The notes: a model not told the origin generated them from the sequence alone. DNA of 64,000 nucleotides from Catenulispora sp. MAP5-51 (GCF_041261205.1 NZ_JBGCCH010000006.1:62001-126000), one strand, 5' to 3'. Numbered from the stretch's first letter, positions 32,628 to 41,992 are shown. Program-made: numbers and translations.

Positions 32628-33983
32628 CTACTTGCCGATGGACTTCGTGTAGGCCGCCGCCGAGCGGGCCAGGATCGTGTCCAGGCTGTCCGTGCCGATC
32701 GGCGCGAGCTTGTAGTAGTCCGGCCCCGCGGCGTCGTTGGACGCGCCCTGCGGGATCCACGGCGTGGCCAGCTGCACGAACGAGTCGGACGTGTGCTCGT
32801 TCAGCCAGTCCATCCACGGCGTGTCGGTGTTGGTGACCGCCGGCTCGGTGGACATCGATCCGGTGGCCTTGAGCCAGTTCTTGTAGTTCGCCGGGTCGGA
32901 GAACATCGCCAGCCACTGCATCGCCAGGTCCTTGTGCGGCGCCGAGGTCGGCACCACCCACGTCAGGTCCGGCTTGACCGGTACCCGGTTGTCCGCGGCG
33001 TTGTCGGTACCGGGCAGCACGAACAGGCCCGCGTTCAGCTTCGGGTTGGCCTTCAGGATGGTCGCGGAGTCCCAGGAGCCGTCCAGCAGGAACGGGTAGT
33101 CGTCGGTCTTGACCGCCCAGATGCCCGGCGCGGTCTGCTGGTCCACGCCCGCGGCCGCCGGCTCGATGTACTGCATCACCTGCTGGTACTTGGCGCCGAC
33201 GGTCTTGTAGACCGGGTCGGTCCAGTTCTGCGTGCCCTGCCAGAACGCGTTCGCGCGGTCGGAGGAGACCTGCGTGGAGTCGGTCGGCTGCTTGCCGGCC
33301 ATCAGGGTCTGGTTCTCGATGCCCTGCCAGATGCCGCCCTGCATGCCGACCTTGCCGGCCAGGAAGATCGGCGTCTTGCCGGCCGCCTTGAGCTTCGCGC
33401 AGTCGTCCAGGAACTCCTGGAACGTGGTCGGGACCGTCATGTTGTACTTGGCGAGCAGGTCCTTCTTGTACCAGATCGCCCCGGCCCCGGCGTACTCGGC
33501 GGCCATGACGCCGTACACGCCGCCGTTGTAGCCGACCGCGGCCTGCTGCGCCGTCGGGTCGTAGTTCTTCATGAACGGTTGGTCCTTCAGGTCGACCAGC
33601 TGGCCGGCCTCGATCAGCGCGGCCGGACCGCCGGGCTTGATGGCGGTGAAGCTCGGCGGGAACGCCTTCTGCGTCGGCGCGAACTGCGCCAGCACGTCGA
33701 CCGACTTGGACTGGAGCAGGCTGGTGGACAGCTGGCCCCACGCGCCGTTCGCGGTCGCGGTGTTCTGGAAGTTGATCTTGACGTTCGGGTGCGCCTTCTC
33801 GAACTGCGCGTTCAGGGCCTTGGTGAAGTCCACCGCGCCGGGGTTGGTCCACTCGGCGATGGTGAGCGTCTCGGAGGGCCCGGCGGAGCTCGAGCCGGAG
33901 GACTTGCTGGAGGAACACGCGGCCGCGGTGGTCGCGGCCACGACCGCCACCAGGGCGATCGCTGCCGGTCTGCGGATGCTCAT
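32628..33983 (-). CDS. ABC transporter sugar-binding lipoprotein
   Basis: A 451-residue extracellular solute-binding protein of family 1. A signal peptide ends in the lipobox TAAACSSS, followed by a serine-rich linker. The body follows the family pattern: LTIAEWTNPGAVDFTKAL, FEKAHPNVKINFQN, VDVLAQFAPTQ, GGVYGVMAAEYAGAGAIWYK and PFLLDGSWDSATILKANP, a ligand-pocket-like segment. It lies between the dehydratase gene (39 bases upstream) and the two permease genes in the operon. It defines import specificity, but this cannot be read from sequence; an oligo-uronide or galactosyl oligosaccharide is consistent with the operon. Confidence 0.88.
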   Translation of the reverse strand: MSIRRPAAIALVAVVAATTAAACSSSKSSGSSSAGPSETLTIAEWTNPGAVDFTKALNAQFEKAHPNVKINFQNTATANGAWGQLSTSLLQSKSVDVLAQFAPTQKAFPPSFTAIKPGGPAALIEAGQLVDLKDQPFMKNYDPTAQQAAVGYNGGVYGVMAAEYAGAGAIWYKKDLLAKYNMTVPTTFQEFLDDCAKLKAAGKTPIFLAGKVGMQGGIWQGIENQTLMAGKQPTDSTQVSSDRANAFWQGTQNWTDPVYKTVGAKYQQVMQYIEPAAAGVDQQTAPGIWAVKTDDYPFLLDGSWDSATILKANPKLNAGLFVLPGTDNAADNRVPVKPDLTWVVPTSAPHKDLAMQWLAMFSDPANYKNWLKATGSMSTEPAVTNTDTPWMDWLNEHTSDSFVQLATPWIPQGASNDAAGPDYYKLAPIGTDSLDTILARSAAAYTKSIGK

Positions 33984-34022
33984 GACGCTGTCTCCGTTTC
34001 CTGATTCCTGGACGGGAGCGAA

Positions 34023-35276
34023 CTACGGGCGTTGCAGGGCACCGTCGCCCCGGCGCGGGGGGCGCCAGGCGCGTCCGGGCTCGGCCTTGGCGGCCGGCGG
34101 GAACTTCGCGGCCAGGGCTTCGTCGAGATCGACGCCGAGCCCCGGCGCGTCCGACGGCCACAGGTGGCCGTCCCGGATCTCCGGACAGCCCGGGAAGACC
34201 TCCCGGTGCTGCTCGGCGAACAGGTGCTGCTCCTGGATCCCGAAGTTCGGGCCGGCCAGGTCCAGGGCGAGGTTGGCGGCGTGGCCGATCGGCGAGACGT
34301 CGCCGGGGCCGTGCCACGCGGTGCGCACGCCGAAGGTCTCGGCGAGGTTCGCCAGCCGCCAGGCCGGGGTCAGGCCGCCGATCGCCGATATGTGGACCCT
34401 GATGAAGTCGCACAGGCGCTCGGTGACCACCGGCCGGTACTCGGCGGGATTGACGAACAGCTCGCCGATCGCGATCGGCGTCGCGCACTGGCTCCGGATG
34501 GCGCGGAGCCAGTCGAGGTCTTCCGGGGCGACCGGATCCTCGAGGTAGAAAAGGTCGTACTGCTCCAGATCCTTCGCGAGCCGGACGGCCTCGGTGGGGT
34601 GCACACGCTCGTGCACGTCATGGATCAGCTCGACTTCGGAGCCGACCTCGCTGCGGAGGTGCTCGAACAGTCCGCGCACCGTCCGCAGATACGCGCGGGG
34701 GTCCCACGCGTCACCGGATCCAGCGGCAGCCGGCGCACCGTAGGTACTACCTCCAGGGACGGCTACCTGACAGCGCACGTGCTTATAGCCGGCCTCGATC
34801 CATTCCAAGACTTCGTCGGCGACCTCCTCGGCGTCCACCCCGGCGGCATGGGTGTAGAGCGGGACCGCGGTGCGGCAACGGCCACCGAGCAGCTGCCACA
34901 CCGGGAGCCCGGCGACCTTGCCCTTGATGTCCCACAACGCCATGTCGATACCGGACAGAGCGTTGTTCAGGACGGGACCGGAGCGCCAGTACCCCGAGAC
35001 ATGCAGGGTGCTGACGATGTCGGTGATGTCGGCCGGATCGCGGCCGATCAGCTGCGGCGCCAGGTATTCGTCGACCACGGTGGCGACGGCCTTCGCGCGC
35101 TGGGTGAAGGTCGCGCATCCGAGGCCGTAGAGACCTGGCTGGTTGGTGTCCACGCGCACCACGACCAGGGTGGTTCCCGTCGGCGCGGTGAGGATGGTCC
35201 GGACGCCGGTGATGCGGACGCCCGAGGACTCTTCCAGCCACGGAGGTTCCGGCGGCCGGGTCTCGTGCGAGCTCAC
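34023..35276 (-). CDS. Enolase-superfamily dehydratase, ManD/RspA type
   Basis: A 417-residue enzyme of the mannonate-dehydratase (ManD/RspA) branch of the enolase superfamily. Metal ligands are visible as HDVHER (Asp), YLEDP (Glu) and IGELF (Glu), and the ManD-specific TAWHGPGDVSPIGHAAN supplies the conserved His; GYKHVRCQVAVPGG leads into the Arg/Tyr catalytic loop. Family members dehydrate D-mannonate or D-gluconate to 2-keto-3-deoxygluconate; some have low or no activity. The GTG at 35276 overlaps the stop of the secreted hydrolase gene. The operon also encodes the unrelated UxuA, so this one may act on gluconate or another acid sugar. Confidence 0.85.
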   Translation of the reverse strand: MSSHETRPPEPPWLEESSGVRITGVRTILTAPTGTTLVVVRVDTNQPGLYGLGCATFTQRAKAVATVVDEYLAPQLIGRDPADITDIVSTLHVSGYWRSGPVLNNALSGIDMALWDIKGKVAGLPVWQLLGGRCRTAVPLYTHAAGVDAEEVADEVLEWIEAGYKHVRCQVAVPGGSTYGAPAAAGSGDAWDPRAYLRTVRGLFEHLRSEVGSEVELIHDVHERVHPTEAVRLAKDLEQYDLFYLEDPVAPEDLDWLRAIRSQCATPIAIGELFVNPAEYRPVVTERLCDFIRVHISAIGGLTPAWRLANLAETFGVRTAWHGPGDVSPIGHAANLALDLAGPNFGIQEQHLFAEQHREVFPGCPEIRDGHLWPSDAPGLGVDLDEALAAKFPPAAKAEPGRAWRPPRRGDGALQRP

Positions 35277-38149
35277 TGGCCGATCCCCCAACGCGTGTCG
35301 ATCCGGCCGCCGGTGAACTGCGCGCCGGTCCCCCAGAACGGGGCGAAGTTGTAGCAGCCCGAGGCGGTTCCCTCGTTCTGCGCCGTCCAGTAGGTGGTGC
35401 CGTGGCCGTTCTTGCCGCCGTCGTGGACCTGGACCGCCATGACCGTCTCGTGGACCTGGCCGGCCGGCAGCGCCTGGAGGGCCGCGTACAACTCAGGGAG
35501 CTGGTTCCAGTTGATCGCCAGCTCGTAGGTCGTCACCTTGGTGGTGTCGTCCCGGGTGACGACCACGCGGCCGTCGGCGCCGGTGCTCGCGTGCGCGTCC
35601 AGTTGGCCCAGCGGCGTCGGAAGCACAGCGTTCGTCGGATAGAAGGTCTGGTAGTTCGTGCCCGGGGCGAGCTGACGGTGCAGTTCGCCGGGGCCGAACG
35701 GCAGCGTGGCCACGAACAGGTGCGAGATCGACTTCAGGCACTTCTCGTAGTGCGGGTCGCCGGCCAGCAGGTCGTCGGGGTTGGCGACGATGTCGAACCC
35801 GATCTGGACGCTGTCGGCGCTGAACGGGAACAGGTACTGGCCCTGCGCCGAGGCCCACACCAGGTTCGAGGACTGGGTGTCGTCCTCGATGACCGCGCGC
35901 ACGTACAGGCTCGTGCTGTCCCACGCGGTCTGGTAGCTGTAGGTCTTGGTGTCGCTGACGCCCGCGAGCAGAACAGTGCTCGACATCGTGACCGGCACGA
36001 CCCCGTTCCACTGGGTCGCGCTGCCGCCCACGGTGATCGAGCGGTTCGGGACGTAGGCGAGCTGGACGGTCTGCGAACCCTTGAGGTGGAAGCCGTCCCG
36101 CCCCGGGATCGTGACGTCATAGCCGATCGGGTACTCGTTGCCCGGATCGACCTGGAACGCCTGCACCGGCCAGCACACGACCTGGCTCTCGCCCGGCGCC
36201 AGCATCACCGGCCGGGTCGCGGTCGGCGTGGTCCAGCCGGCCGGCGGCGTGATCGTGACGTTCGCGTGCACCGCGGCCGGGGACACGTTCTCCACGCGCA
36301 GATCGATCGTGCTGTCCGTGCCGAGCGGCTTCACGAACGACAGCGGCGTGACTTTCACCGGCTCGTCGTAGGTGAACACGGCGCCCTCGGTCAGCAGGGC
36401 CTTGAGATCGTTCGGCCGCAGGTCCGTGTCGAAGTACAGGACCTCCCACGGATTCAGCGGCAGCGTGACCGTGGACTTGCCGCCGTCGGACAACTGCGTG
36501 CCGAGGTAGTCGTAGACGCGCACGTGCCGCGCGTTGTTCAGGGTCAGCGTGCCGGTGTAGCCGGCGTTCTGGTGCTCCATCGTGCCGTCGTAGAGCTGGT
36601 CGGCGTAGATCGCGGCCCGGCCCTTGTTGTCGGTGTGCTTGAACAGGAAGCCCCAGGTTGACCGGGCGGTCGGGTAGAGCTCCTCCAGCAGCTCGCAGTC
36701 CTCCAGGACCCGCGCCATCGTGGAGTAGGCGACGATCGCCGCGCCGGGGCTCTTGGTCTTGTTGTCGTACATGTTGAACTCGGCGCCGGAGTAGGTCGCG
36801 TCGTAGCACAGCGAGAACCAGAACACCTTGACCGGCGAGTCCTCCTCGGCCCCGGCCAGCATGTGCAGCAGGTAGTTCGGCGTCAGCGTGCGCGCCACGC
36901 CGTACTGCCGCATGGTCACCGGGTAGTCCGGGAACTGAAGGCTGGCGGCGGTGCCGAGCTCGGTCTGCCACTGCCCGGCCCGGCCCTGGGTCTGGCCGTA
37001 CTTCTTGTCCAGCTTGATCTGCGTCTTGGTCATCGCGTACTGCGTCGCGTCCGGGAAGCCGTACGCGTGGTTCACCGAGCCGTCGATGTAGCCGACCTTG
37101 TCCGAGCCGACCGCGTAGACGATGTCCCGGTTGTAGGTGACCGAGCCGCCGCCGATCAGGTTCACGTCCGGGTAGTCCGGCTTGACCAGGTCCCAGATCA
37201 GCTTGGTCATGTCGCGGTAGTCCTGCGCCGTGCCGGTGGCCCAGGACCAGCCGTGCACCCACGGCTCGTTCCACAGCTCCCAGTTCCGCACCAGGTCCTG
37301 CAACGGCGCGATGCTGTGGTACACCATCTGCGAGTGGGCGACCATGTCCTTCGGGCGGTTCTGGTACGGCAGCGGCACCGTGCCGTTGGGCAGCGGCTGC
37401 ACGTTCCAGGACATGTTGTAGTTGATGCCGCCGATCGGCGTGATCCCGAGGGCCAGCCAGTCCTGGACCTCGGCGCGCGCGGCGTCGATCGCGGTCTGGT
37501 CCCAGAACACGCCGGGCGAGGGGGCCACGGTGTCGGGCTCGACGGCGACGATGCCGCGGGTCCACTTCACGCCCATCCGCGCGGCGATCTGGCGGCTGGT
37601 CGCCCAGGTGCCCTCCGGGCGGATCCCGAGGCCGAACACCGAGTTCGGGCGCAGGCCGGCGACCGTCTGGCGGATGACCCCGAGACCGTGGACGGCGTCG
37701 CCGATCAGCACGCTGTTGTCGGACTTCGTGACCGTGACCGCCACCTGATAGTGGTCCGGGCCCAGCGCGCCGAGCGGGATGGTGACCACCCCCGGCGACC
37801 CGGCCGGGGCGCTGAACGGCGAGGTGCCGGTGCCCAGCTGTGTGGTGCCGCGCCGGGTCAGGGTCCAGGTGATGGTGCCGGTCATCGCGACCGTGCTGTT
37901 GAAGGTGACGACCAGCGCCGCCGCGGCGGCGCCGCTGTTCGGGTCGGCGATGTAGAGCCCTGTGGTGTCGCTGAAATTGACGTCCACCAAAGGGATGCGA
38001 ACCGCGGCGGGGCTCGTGGTGTCGGCGGCGATCGCGTCGGCCTGGGCATCGGGGCTGCCGATCACGCCGGCCGCGACGGCGCCGGCGGTCGCGGCCGCGC
38101 CGTACCCCAGGGCGCGGCGCCGGCTTATCGAGTCGTTGGGGTGGAACAT
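35273..38149 (-). CDS. Tat-exported glycoside hydrolase with CBM9-like C-terminus
   Basis: A 958-residue secreted enzyme. The Tat signal is SRRRALGYGAAATAGAVAAG. Residues 40-160 are beta-sandwich, residues 180-560 form a clan GH-A TIM barrel with the catalytic acid/base Glu in NWELWNEPWVHGW and a region GKVGYIDGSVNHAYGF, then more sandwich domains. The last 250 residues resemble a family 9 carbohydrate-binding module (TVGGSATQWNG, YSYQTAWDSTSLYVRAVIED). GH family is uncertain (GH5/GH39-like). The ATG at 38149 was chosen for GGAGG 8 bases upstream. It begins 37 bases after the GH36-like gene and overlaps the ManD-type gene. It likely starts extracellular polymer breakdown. Confidence 0.75.
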   Translation of the reverse strand: MFHPNDSISRRRALGYGAAATAGAVAAGVIGSPDAQADAIAADTTSPAAVRIPLVDVNFSDTTGLYIADPNSGAAAAALVVTFNSTVAMTGTITWTLTRRGTTQLGTGTSPFSAPAGSPGVVTIPLGALGPDHYQVAVTVTKSDNSVLIGDAVHGLGVIRQTVAGLRPNSVFGLGIRPEGTWATSRQIAARMGVKWTRGIVAVEPDTVAPSPGVFWDQTAIDAARAEVQDWLALGITPIGGINYNMSWNVQPLPNGTVPLPYQNRPKDMVAHSQMVYHSIAPLQDLVRNWELWNEPWVHGWSWATGTAQDYRDMTKLIWDLVKPDYPDVNLIGGGSVTYNRDIVYAVGSDKVGYIDGSVNHAYGFPDATQYAMTKTQIKLDKKYGQTQGRAGQWQTELGTAASLQFPDYPVTMRQYGVARTLTPNYLLHMLAGAEEDSPVKVFWFSLCYDATYSGAEFNMYDNKTKSPGAAIVAYSTMARVLEDCELLEELYPTARSTWGFLFKHTDNKGRAAIYADQLYDGTMEHQNAGYTGTLTLNNARHVRVYDYLGTQLSDGGKSTVTLPLNPWEVLYFDTDLRPNDLKALLTEGAVFTYDEPVKVTPLSFVKPLGTDSTIDLRVENVSPAAVHANVTITPPAGWTTPTATRPVMLAPGESQVVCWPVQAFQVDPGNEYPIGYDVTIPGRDGFHLKGSQTVQLAYVPNRSITVGGSATQWNGVVPVTMSSTVLLAGVSDTKTYSYQTAWDSTSLYVRAVIEDDTQSSNLVWASAQGQYLFPFSADSVQIGFDIVANPDDLLAGDPHYEKCLKSISHLFVATLPFGPGELHRQLAPGTNYQTFYPTNAVLPTPLGQLDAHASTGADGRVVVTRDDTTKVTTYELAINWNQLPELYAALQALPAGQVHETVMAVQVHDGGKNGHGTTYWTAQNEGTASGCYNFAPFWGTGAQFTGGRIDTRWGIGQ

Positions 38150-38186
38150 TTCTCGGGCCTCCATAACGACGGAGCAGGTATCAGGC

Positions 38187-39992
38187 TTATGCGACAGGTG
38201 TGATGAGGCACAGGCCGGAAGGGGGAACCGCGACGGAGACCGGCCCGAGGGCGAGGCGTGTGTTCTCCGTGCGGACAGGCCGACCGCAGGCGTCTGACAC
38301 GGTCAGGCGCACGTCGGCTTGGTGCGGAAGGTCGAGGACGACGCGGCCGGTGGCGGTGGCGTTGACCACGGCGGCCTCGCGGAGCCCGCCCAGCACTTGC
38401 AGATGATGCAGATCGAGCGGGACCAGATGCTGTGCGCTGTGCAGGACCGCCACGGCGCGCTCGGCGTCGGCGGCGGTCACCACCGGATACAGCTCGTCGG
38501 GACGCCCGGCGCGCAGCCGGCCGCCGGTGAGCAGATCGCGGCGCTCCCGCCAGAAACCGAGCCAGAAGGCGATCATGGCGCGATGCTCGGCGGGCAGATC
38601 GGCGAGCCGCACCGAGATCTGCGGAACGGTGTGCAGGACGGCCAGCAGCTGCCGGGCGGCCTGCTCGGGGGTGGCGCTCGCGTCCCACATCAGCATGTCG
38701 GAGTGGATCGCGGCGTCCGGGGCGAGCAGCGCCAGGTCCAGGGACTTCACGCGGTTGGCGACGGCGTCGGCCGGACAATCGCTGGCCCGCAGGACGTTCG
38801 CGTAGGCGAGTATCGCAGGGCCCGTGTACGGCTGGCGGAACTCGATGAGGAAGTCGGTGCCGCGGGCGGCGTGGAGCCGGTCGCGCAGAGCGGCCAGCAT
38901 GACGCGCATCGCGGTGCCGACGTCCGGGATCCAGTCTTCGCTGGCCGAGCCGGAGGTGTTTCCCGCCCCGGCGTACGTCCCACTCGCGTACGCCGAGGCG
39001 GAGTCCAGGAAATCGATCTTCAGGCCGTCCAGGCCGTACGCCTCGACGAGGCGCGCACAGCTGTCGACGACGAACTTGCGGACGCGTGCGTGCCGCGGGT
39101 CCAGGACGTGGCAGCGCCATTCGGGCCGGGCGTGCGGCGCGAAACCGGCGAGCTCTTCGTGCGCCGCGCTGTCCTGGCCGAGCAACAGCGGAGCGATCCA
39201 GGCCATGTACTTCAGGCCGGTCTCGTGGACCGCGGCGACGTGCGCGCCGAAGTCCGGGAACTTCTCGGGCTCCGGTTCCCAGTCGCCGCACCCGGCGTAG
39301 CCGCCGCCGGTGCCGCCGCGCTGCCAGCCGTCGTCCAGGATGAGGAGTCCGCATCCTGATTCGGCCGCCAGCTTCGCCTCGGCCTCGATCGCCGCCGCGC
39401 TCACCTCTTGGTGGTAGGAGTACCACGTCGAGTAGGTCGCGGTCCGGCCGGCGTCCGGCACGGGCAGCGGTGTCCCGGGAGCCTGCCAGCGCGCCAGCTC
39501 GCGCAGCGCGTCGGCGTGCGACCGCCCGGGCTCGGCTATGCGGATCCGGCAGACCTCGCCGGGTTCCAGGTCCATCGCCAGCCAGACGCCGAACCGGCCG
39601 GTGCGTTCGCCGACTCCGGACTTCACCAGGGTGGTGGCGACCACGCGGTCGGTGGCGAAAGCGAGCATCGCGTTGCCGTCCGTGTCGTACAGACACCCCA
39701 GCGGGGCCGAGTCGGCCAGGCCGACCGCGCGCCAGCCGGTCATCCAGTCCGCGGCGAGGTGGCGGTCCCAGCCGCAGGCCGGGTGCCAGTAGCCGACGGC
39801 ACCGCCGAGCGGGACGTCGAGACGTACCAACGTTGTCTCCGAAATCCCACCGGCGAGCTCGACGACACCGCCCTCTGATTCTCCGGCGACGATCGGTCCC
39901 GGCCCTGGGGCGAGCCGCGTCACGACGGTACCGTGCACCTCAAGAGCACTACCGTCGTTCCACAGTCGACGCGGGTCGGGAAGGGGAATCAT
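38187..39992 (-). CDS. GH36-like alpha-galactosidase (melibiase family)
   Basis: A 601-residue cytoplasmic glycoside hydrolase of the GH36/melibiase clan. Landmarks are ATYSTWYSYHQEVSAAAI, LLILDDGWQRGG, LDGLKIDFLDSA (nucleophile Asp) and a later RASDCPADAV (acid/base Asp), plus EFRQPYTGPAI between them. No signal peptide is present, so it probably acts on imported oligosaccharides to release alpha-galactose. The ATG at 39992 follows GAAAGGAAAG; a GTG one codon earlier is also possible. This is the first gene of the ten-gene operon, whose spacer carries the LacI-type palindrome. A second, near-perfect copy of that operator lies inside its own coding sequence. Confidence 0.82.
   Translation of the reverse strand: MIPLPDPRRLWNDGSALEVHGTVVTRLAPGPGPIVAGESEGGVVELAGGISETTLVRLDVPLGGAVGYWHPACGWDRHLAADWMTGWRAVGLADSAPLGCLYDTDGNAMLAFATDRVVATTLVKSGVGERTGRFGVWLAMDLEPGEVCRIRIAEPGRSHADALRELARWQAPGTPLPVPDAGRTATYSTWYSYHQEVSAAAIEAEAKLAAESGCGLLILDDGWQRGGTGGGYAGCGDWEPEPEKFPDFGAHVAAVHETGLKYMAWIAPLLLGQDSAAHEELAGFAPHARPEWRCHVLDPRHARVRKFVVDSCARLVEAYGLDGLKIDFLDSASAYASGTYAGAGNTSGSASEDWIPDVGTAMRVMLAALRDRLHAARGTDFLIEFRQPYTGPAILAYANVLRASDCPADAVANRVKSLDLALLAPDAAIHSDMLMWDASATPEQAARQLLAVLHTVPQISVRLADLPAEHRAMIAFWLGFWRERRDLLTGGRLRAGRPDELYPVVTAADAERAVAVLHSAQHLVPLDLHHLQVLGGLREAAVVNATATGRVVLDLPHQADVRLTVSDACGRPVRTENTRLALGPVSVAVPPSGLCLITPVA
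39826..39837. promoter_or_regulatory. Intragenic copy of the LacI-type operator
   Basis: ACCAACGTTGTC differs at two positions from the perfect palindrome GACAACGTTGTC found about 211 bases upstream at 40037. It lies inside the GH36-like coding sequence, at a distance suited to looping by a tetrameric LacI-type repressor. Chance occurrence is possible. Confidence 0.4.
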
Positions 39993-40036
39993 CACCTTTC
40001 CTTTCGAGGGATTGGTGAGGACCATAGCCAGGCTGA

Positions 40037-40048
40037 GACAACGTTGTC
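40037..40048. promoter_or_regulatory. Perfect LacI-type operator in the divergent spacer
   Basis: GACAACGTTGTC is a perfect 12-bp palindrome with the central CG typical of LacI-family operators. It lies 44 bases before the GH36-like start and 35 bases before the SMP-30 start, the only spacer in the locus that serves both directions. It is the likely master control of the ten-gene operon and the lactonase gene. Confidence 0.75.
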
Positions 40049-40083
40049 CAGCGTTTCGGGCCGAGAAAGGAAAGCGCATTCCG

Positions 40084-40935
40084 ATGGTCGATCCGGAGGT
40101 ATTCGTACCCTGCGATGCTCAAGTCGGAGAGGGTCCGGTGGTCGAGGAAGCGGCCGGACGTCTGGTGTTCGTGGACATCCCGCAGGGCCGTCTCTTGCGG
40201 GCTGATCTGCGCAAACCGGGACCCGCGACCGAGATCGCGAACGTCGGCATGAGCCTGGGAGCGGTGGCACCGCGCCGAAGCGGAGGCTGGGTCGCCGCGT
40301 GTGCCGAAGGTTTCGGAACCCTGAGACCGGACGGCGCCCTCACCGTCCGGCATCCGGTGCTCGCCGATCCGGCGTTGCGGATGAACGACGCCAAGTGTGA
40401 CTCAGCGGGCCGATTCTGGGCCGGCAGCACGCACGTGTCCTTCGAACCCGGCCGTGGGGCGCTGCACTGCTGGGATACCGAGCGCGGGGTCCGAACCGTC
40501 GCCGAAGGGCTGACGCTGCCGAACGGCCTGGGCTGGAGCCCCGACGACGCGGTCTTCTACCTGGCGGACAGCATGCGGCGGGTGGTGCTGAGGGCGGCGT
40601 TCGATGTGCGCGACGGCACGATCGGGCCCTTCAGCGAACTGATTCACGTCGAAGGCGGACTGCCCGACGGCCTGTGCGTCGACGAGGACGGCTGCCTGTG
40701 GCTCGCCGTCTGGGGCGCCGGCGAGGTGCGGCGTCACGATCCGCACGGACGGCTGCTGGCCACTGTGCGCTTTCCGGTGTCGCGGCCGTCTTCCTGCGCC
40801 TTCGGCCCCGACGGCACCTTGTTCGTGACGTCCGCGCGCGAAGGAACGGAGGCCGCGCGCGAGCCCCTGGCCGGCTCGGTCTTCGCCGTGGACGCCGGTC
40901 TGCGCGGGCGGCCGGCGAGTATATTCGAGGACTGA
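40084..40935 (+). CDS. SMP-30/gluconolactonase-family lactonase
   Basis: A 283-residue six-bladed propeller enzyme. Metal and active-site elements match the family: the Glu in VGEGPVVEE, the Asn in RMNDAKCDSAGRFWAGS, PNGLGWSPDDAVFYLADS with the key Asn, and LPDGLCVDEDGCLWLA with the catalytic Asp. Such enzymes open sugar lactones including gluconolactone and aldarolactones. The ATG at 40084 is taken as start: the frame opens at 40012, but family homology begins at VDPEVFVPCDAQVGEGP. It is divergent from the uronate operon with a shared LacI operator, so it probably hydrolyses the lactone made by uronate dehydrogenase. Confidence 0.85.
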   Translation: MVDPEVFVPCDAQVGEGPVVEEAAGRLVFVDIPQGRLLRADLRKPGPATEIANVGMSLGAVAPRRSGGWVAACAEGFGTLRPDGALTVRHPVLADPALRMNDAKCDSAGRFWAGSTHVSFEPGRGALHCWDTERGVRTVAEGLTLPNGLGWSPDDAVFYLADSMRRVVLRAAFDVRDGTIGPFSELIHVEGGLPDGLCVDEDGCLWLAVWGAGEVRRHDPHGRLLATVRFPVSRPSSCAFGPDGTLFVTSAREGTEAAREPLAGSVFAVDAGLRGRPASIFED

Positions 40936-40975
40936 TTTAATGGGAGGGCGCGGCGTCGGTTCACACCGTGCCGGG

Positions 40976-41992
40976 TCAACCGGCGCTGCGCACCACCAAC
41001 TCGGTCGGCACGACCACGGTCTTGGGCCGCGACCGGTCCCCGCCTATCCGGTTGAACAGCAGCTCCGCGCCGATGCGCCCGATCTCGCGCACGTCGTAGG
41101 AGACCACCGTCAGCGGCCAGGGCACGAACACGGCGGTCTCGAAGTCGTCGAAGCCCACCAGCTCCACCTGCGCCGAGCGGCCGCCCAGCGCGCTGAGCGC
41201 GCCCAGGACCAGCCGGTTGTTCAGCGCGAACACCGCCGTCGGCGGCTCGGGGCCGTCGAGCATCGCGTTCACCGCCGCGGTGGCGTCGGCCACGGTGTGC
41301 ACGCCGTACTTGATCAGGTCCGGCCGGTAGGGCAGCCCGGCCTGCTCCAACGCCTTCTCCGCGGCGCCCAGCCGCTCGGCCATCGTGGAGATGCTCAGCC
41401 AGTCCGAGACCACGCCGATCCGGGTGTGCCCGGCTGCGGCCAGGTGCTCGATGGCCATCCGGGCCCCGGCCGCGTTGTCGATCAGGACCGTGTCCGCGCG
41501 CAGGTTGCGCGGCGGCCGGTCCAGGAACACGATCGGCGTGCCGCGCTCGATCTCCGGGCGCAGGTACACGTGGTCGGCGTCGGCGGCCGGGACCACCAGC
41601 AGGCCGTCCACCCGCCGCTCGCACAGCTCCAGCAGCAGTTTGCGCTCGCGGTCGGCGTCCTCCTCCGAGCTCGCCGTGATCAGCAGGGTGTCGCGGTCCA
41701 GCGCGTACTGCGCCGCCGCCGCGGCGATGCCGGCGTAGAACGGGTTCCCCAGGTCCTCGATGAGCAGGCCCACCGTCGCCGAACTGCTGCCGGCCCGCAG
41801 GTTGCGGGCCATGTCGTTGCGGCGGAAACCGAGTTCGGCGACGGCGGCGTTCACCTTGCCGACCAGCTGGGGGTCGACGGTGGGGACGTTGTTGACCACG
41901 CGCGAGACCGTCTTCAGGCTGACGCCCGCGATCCGCGCCACGTCCGCCATGGTCGGGCGGCGTATATCGCCACCGGCGCTGGGCGTGCTCAT
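40976..41992 (-). CDS. LacI-family repressor (candidate regulator of the uronate operon)
   Basis: A 338-residue LacI-type regulator. The DNA-binding head is TMADVARIAGVSLKTVSRVV with the hinge helix RNDMARNLRAG. The periplasmic-binding-protein-like core includes VGLLIEDLGNPFYAG, VDGLLVVPAAD and AVFALNNRLVLGALSAL, and the effector domain ends in ELVGFDDFETAVFVPWPLTV. A near copy of the GACAACGTTGTC operator (10 of 12) lies 44 bases upstream, so it probably represses itself and the big operon. It sits 63 bases after the beta-galactosidase gene on the same strand. The ligand is unknown; a galactosyl or uronic sugar fits the neighbours. Confidence 0.85.
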   Translation of the reverse strand: MSTPSAGGDIRRPTMADVARIAGVSLKTVSRVVNNVPTVDPQLVGKVNAAVAELGFRRNDMARNLRAGSSSATVGLLIEDLGNPFYAGIAAAAAQYALDRDTLLITASSEEDADRERKLLLELCERRVDGLLVVPAADADHVYLRPEIERGTPIVFLDRPPRNLRADTVLIDNAAGARMAIEHLAAAGHTRIGVVSDWLSISTMAERLGAAEKALEQAGLPYRPDLIKYGVHTVADATAAVNAMLDGPEPPTAVFALNNRLVLGALSALGGRSAQVELVGFDDFETAVFVPWPLTVVSYDVREIGRIGAELLFNRIGGDRSRPKTVVVPTELVVRSAG

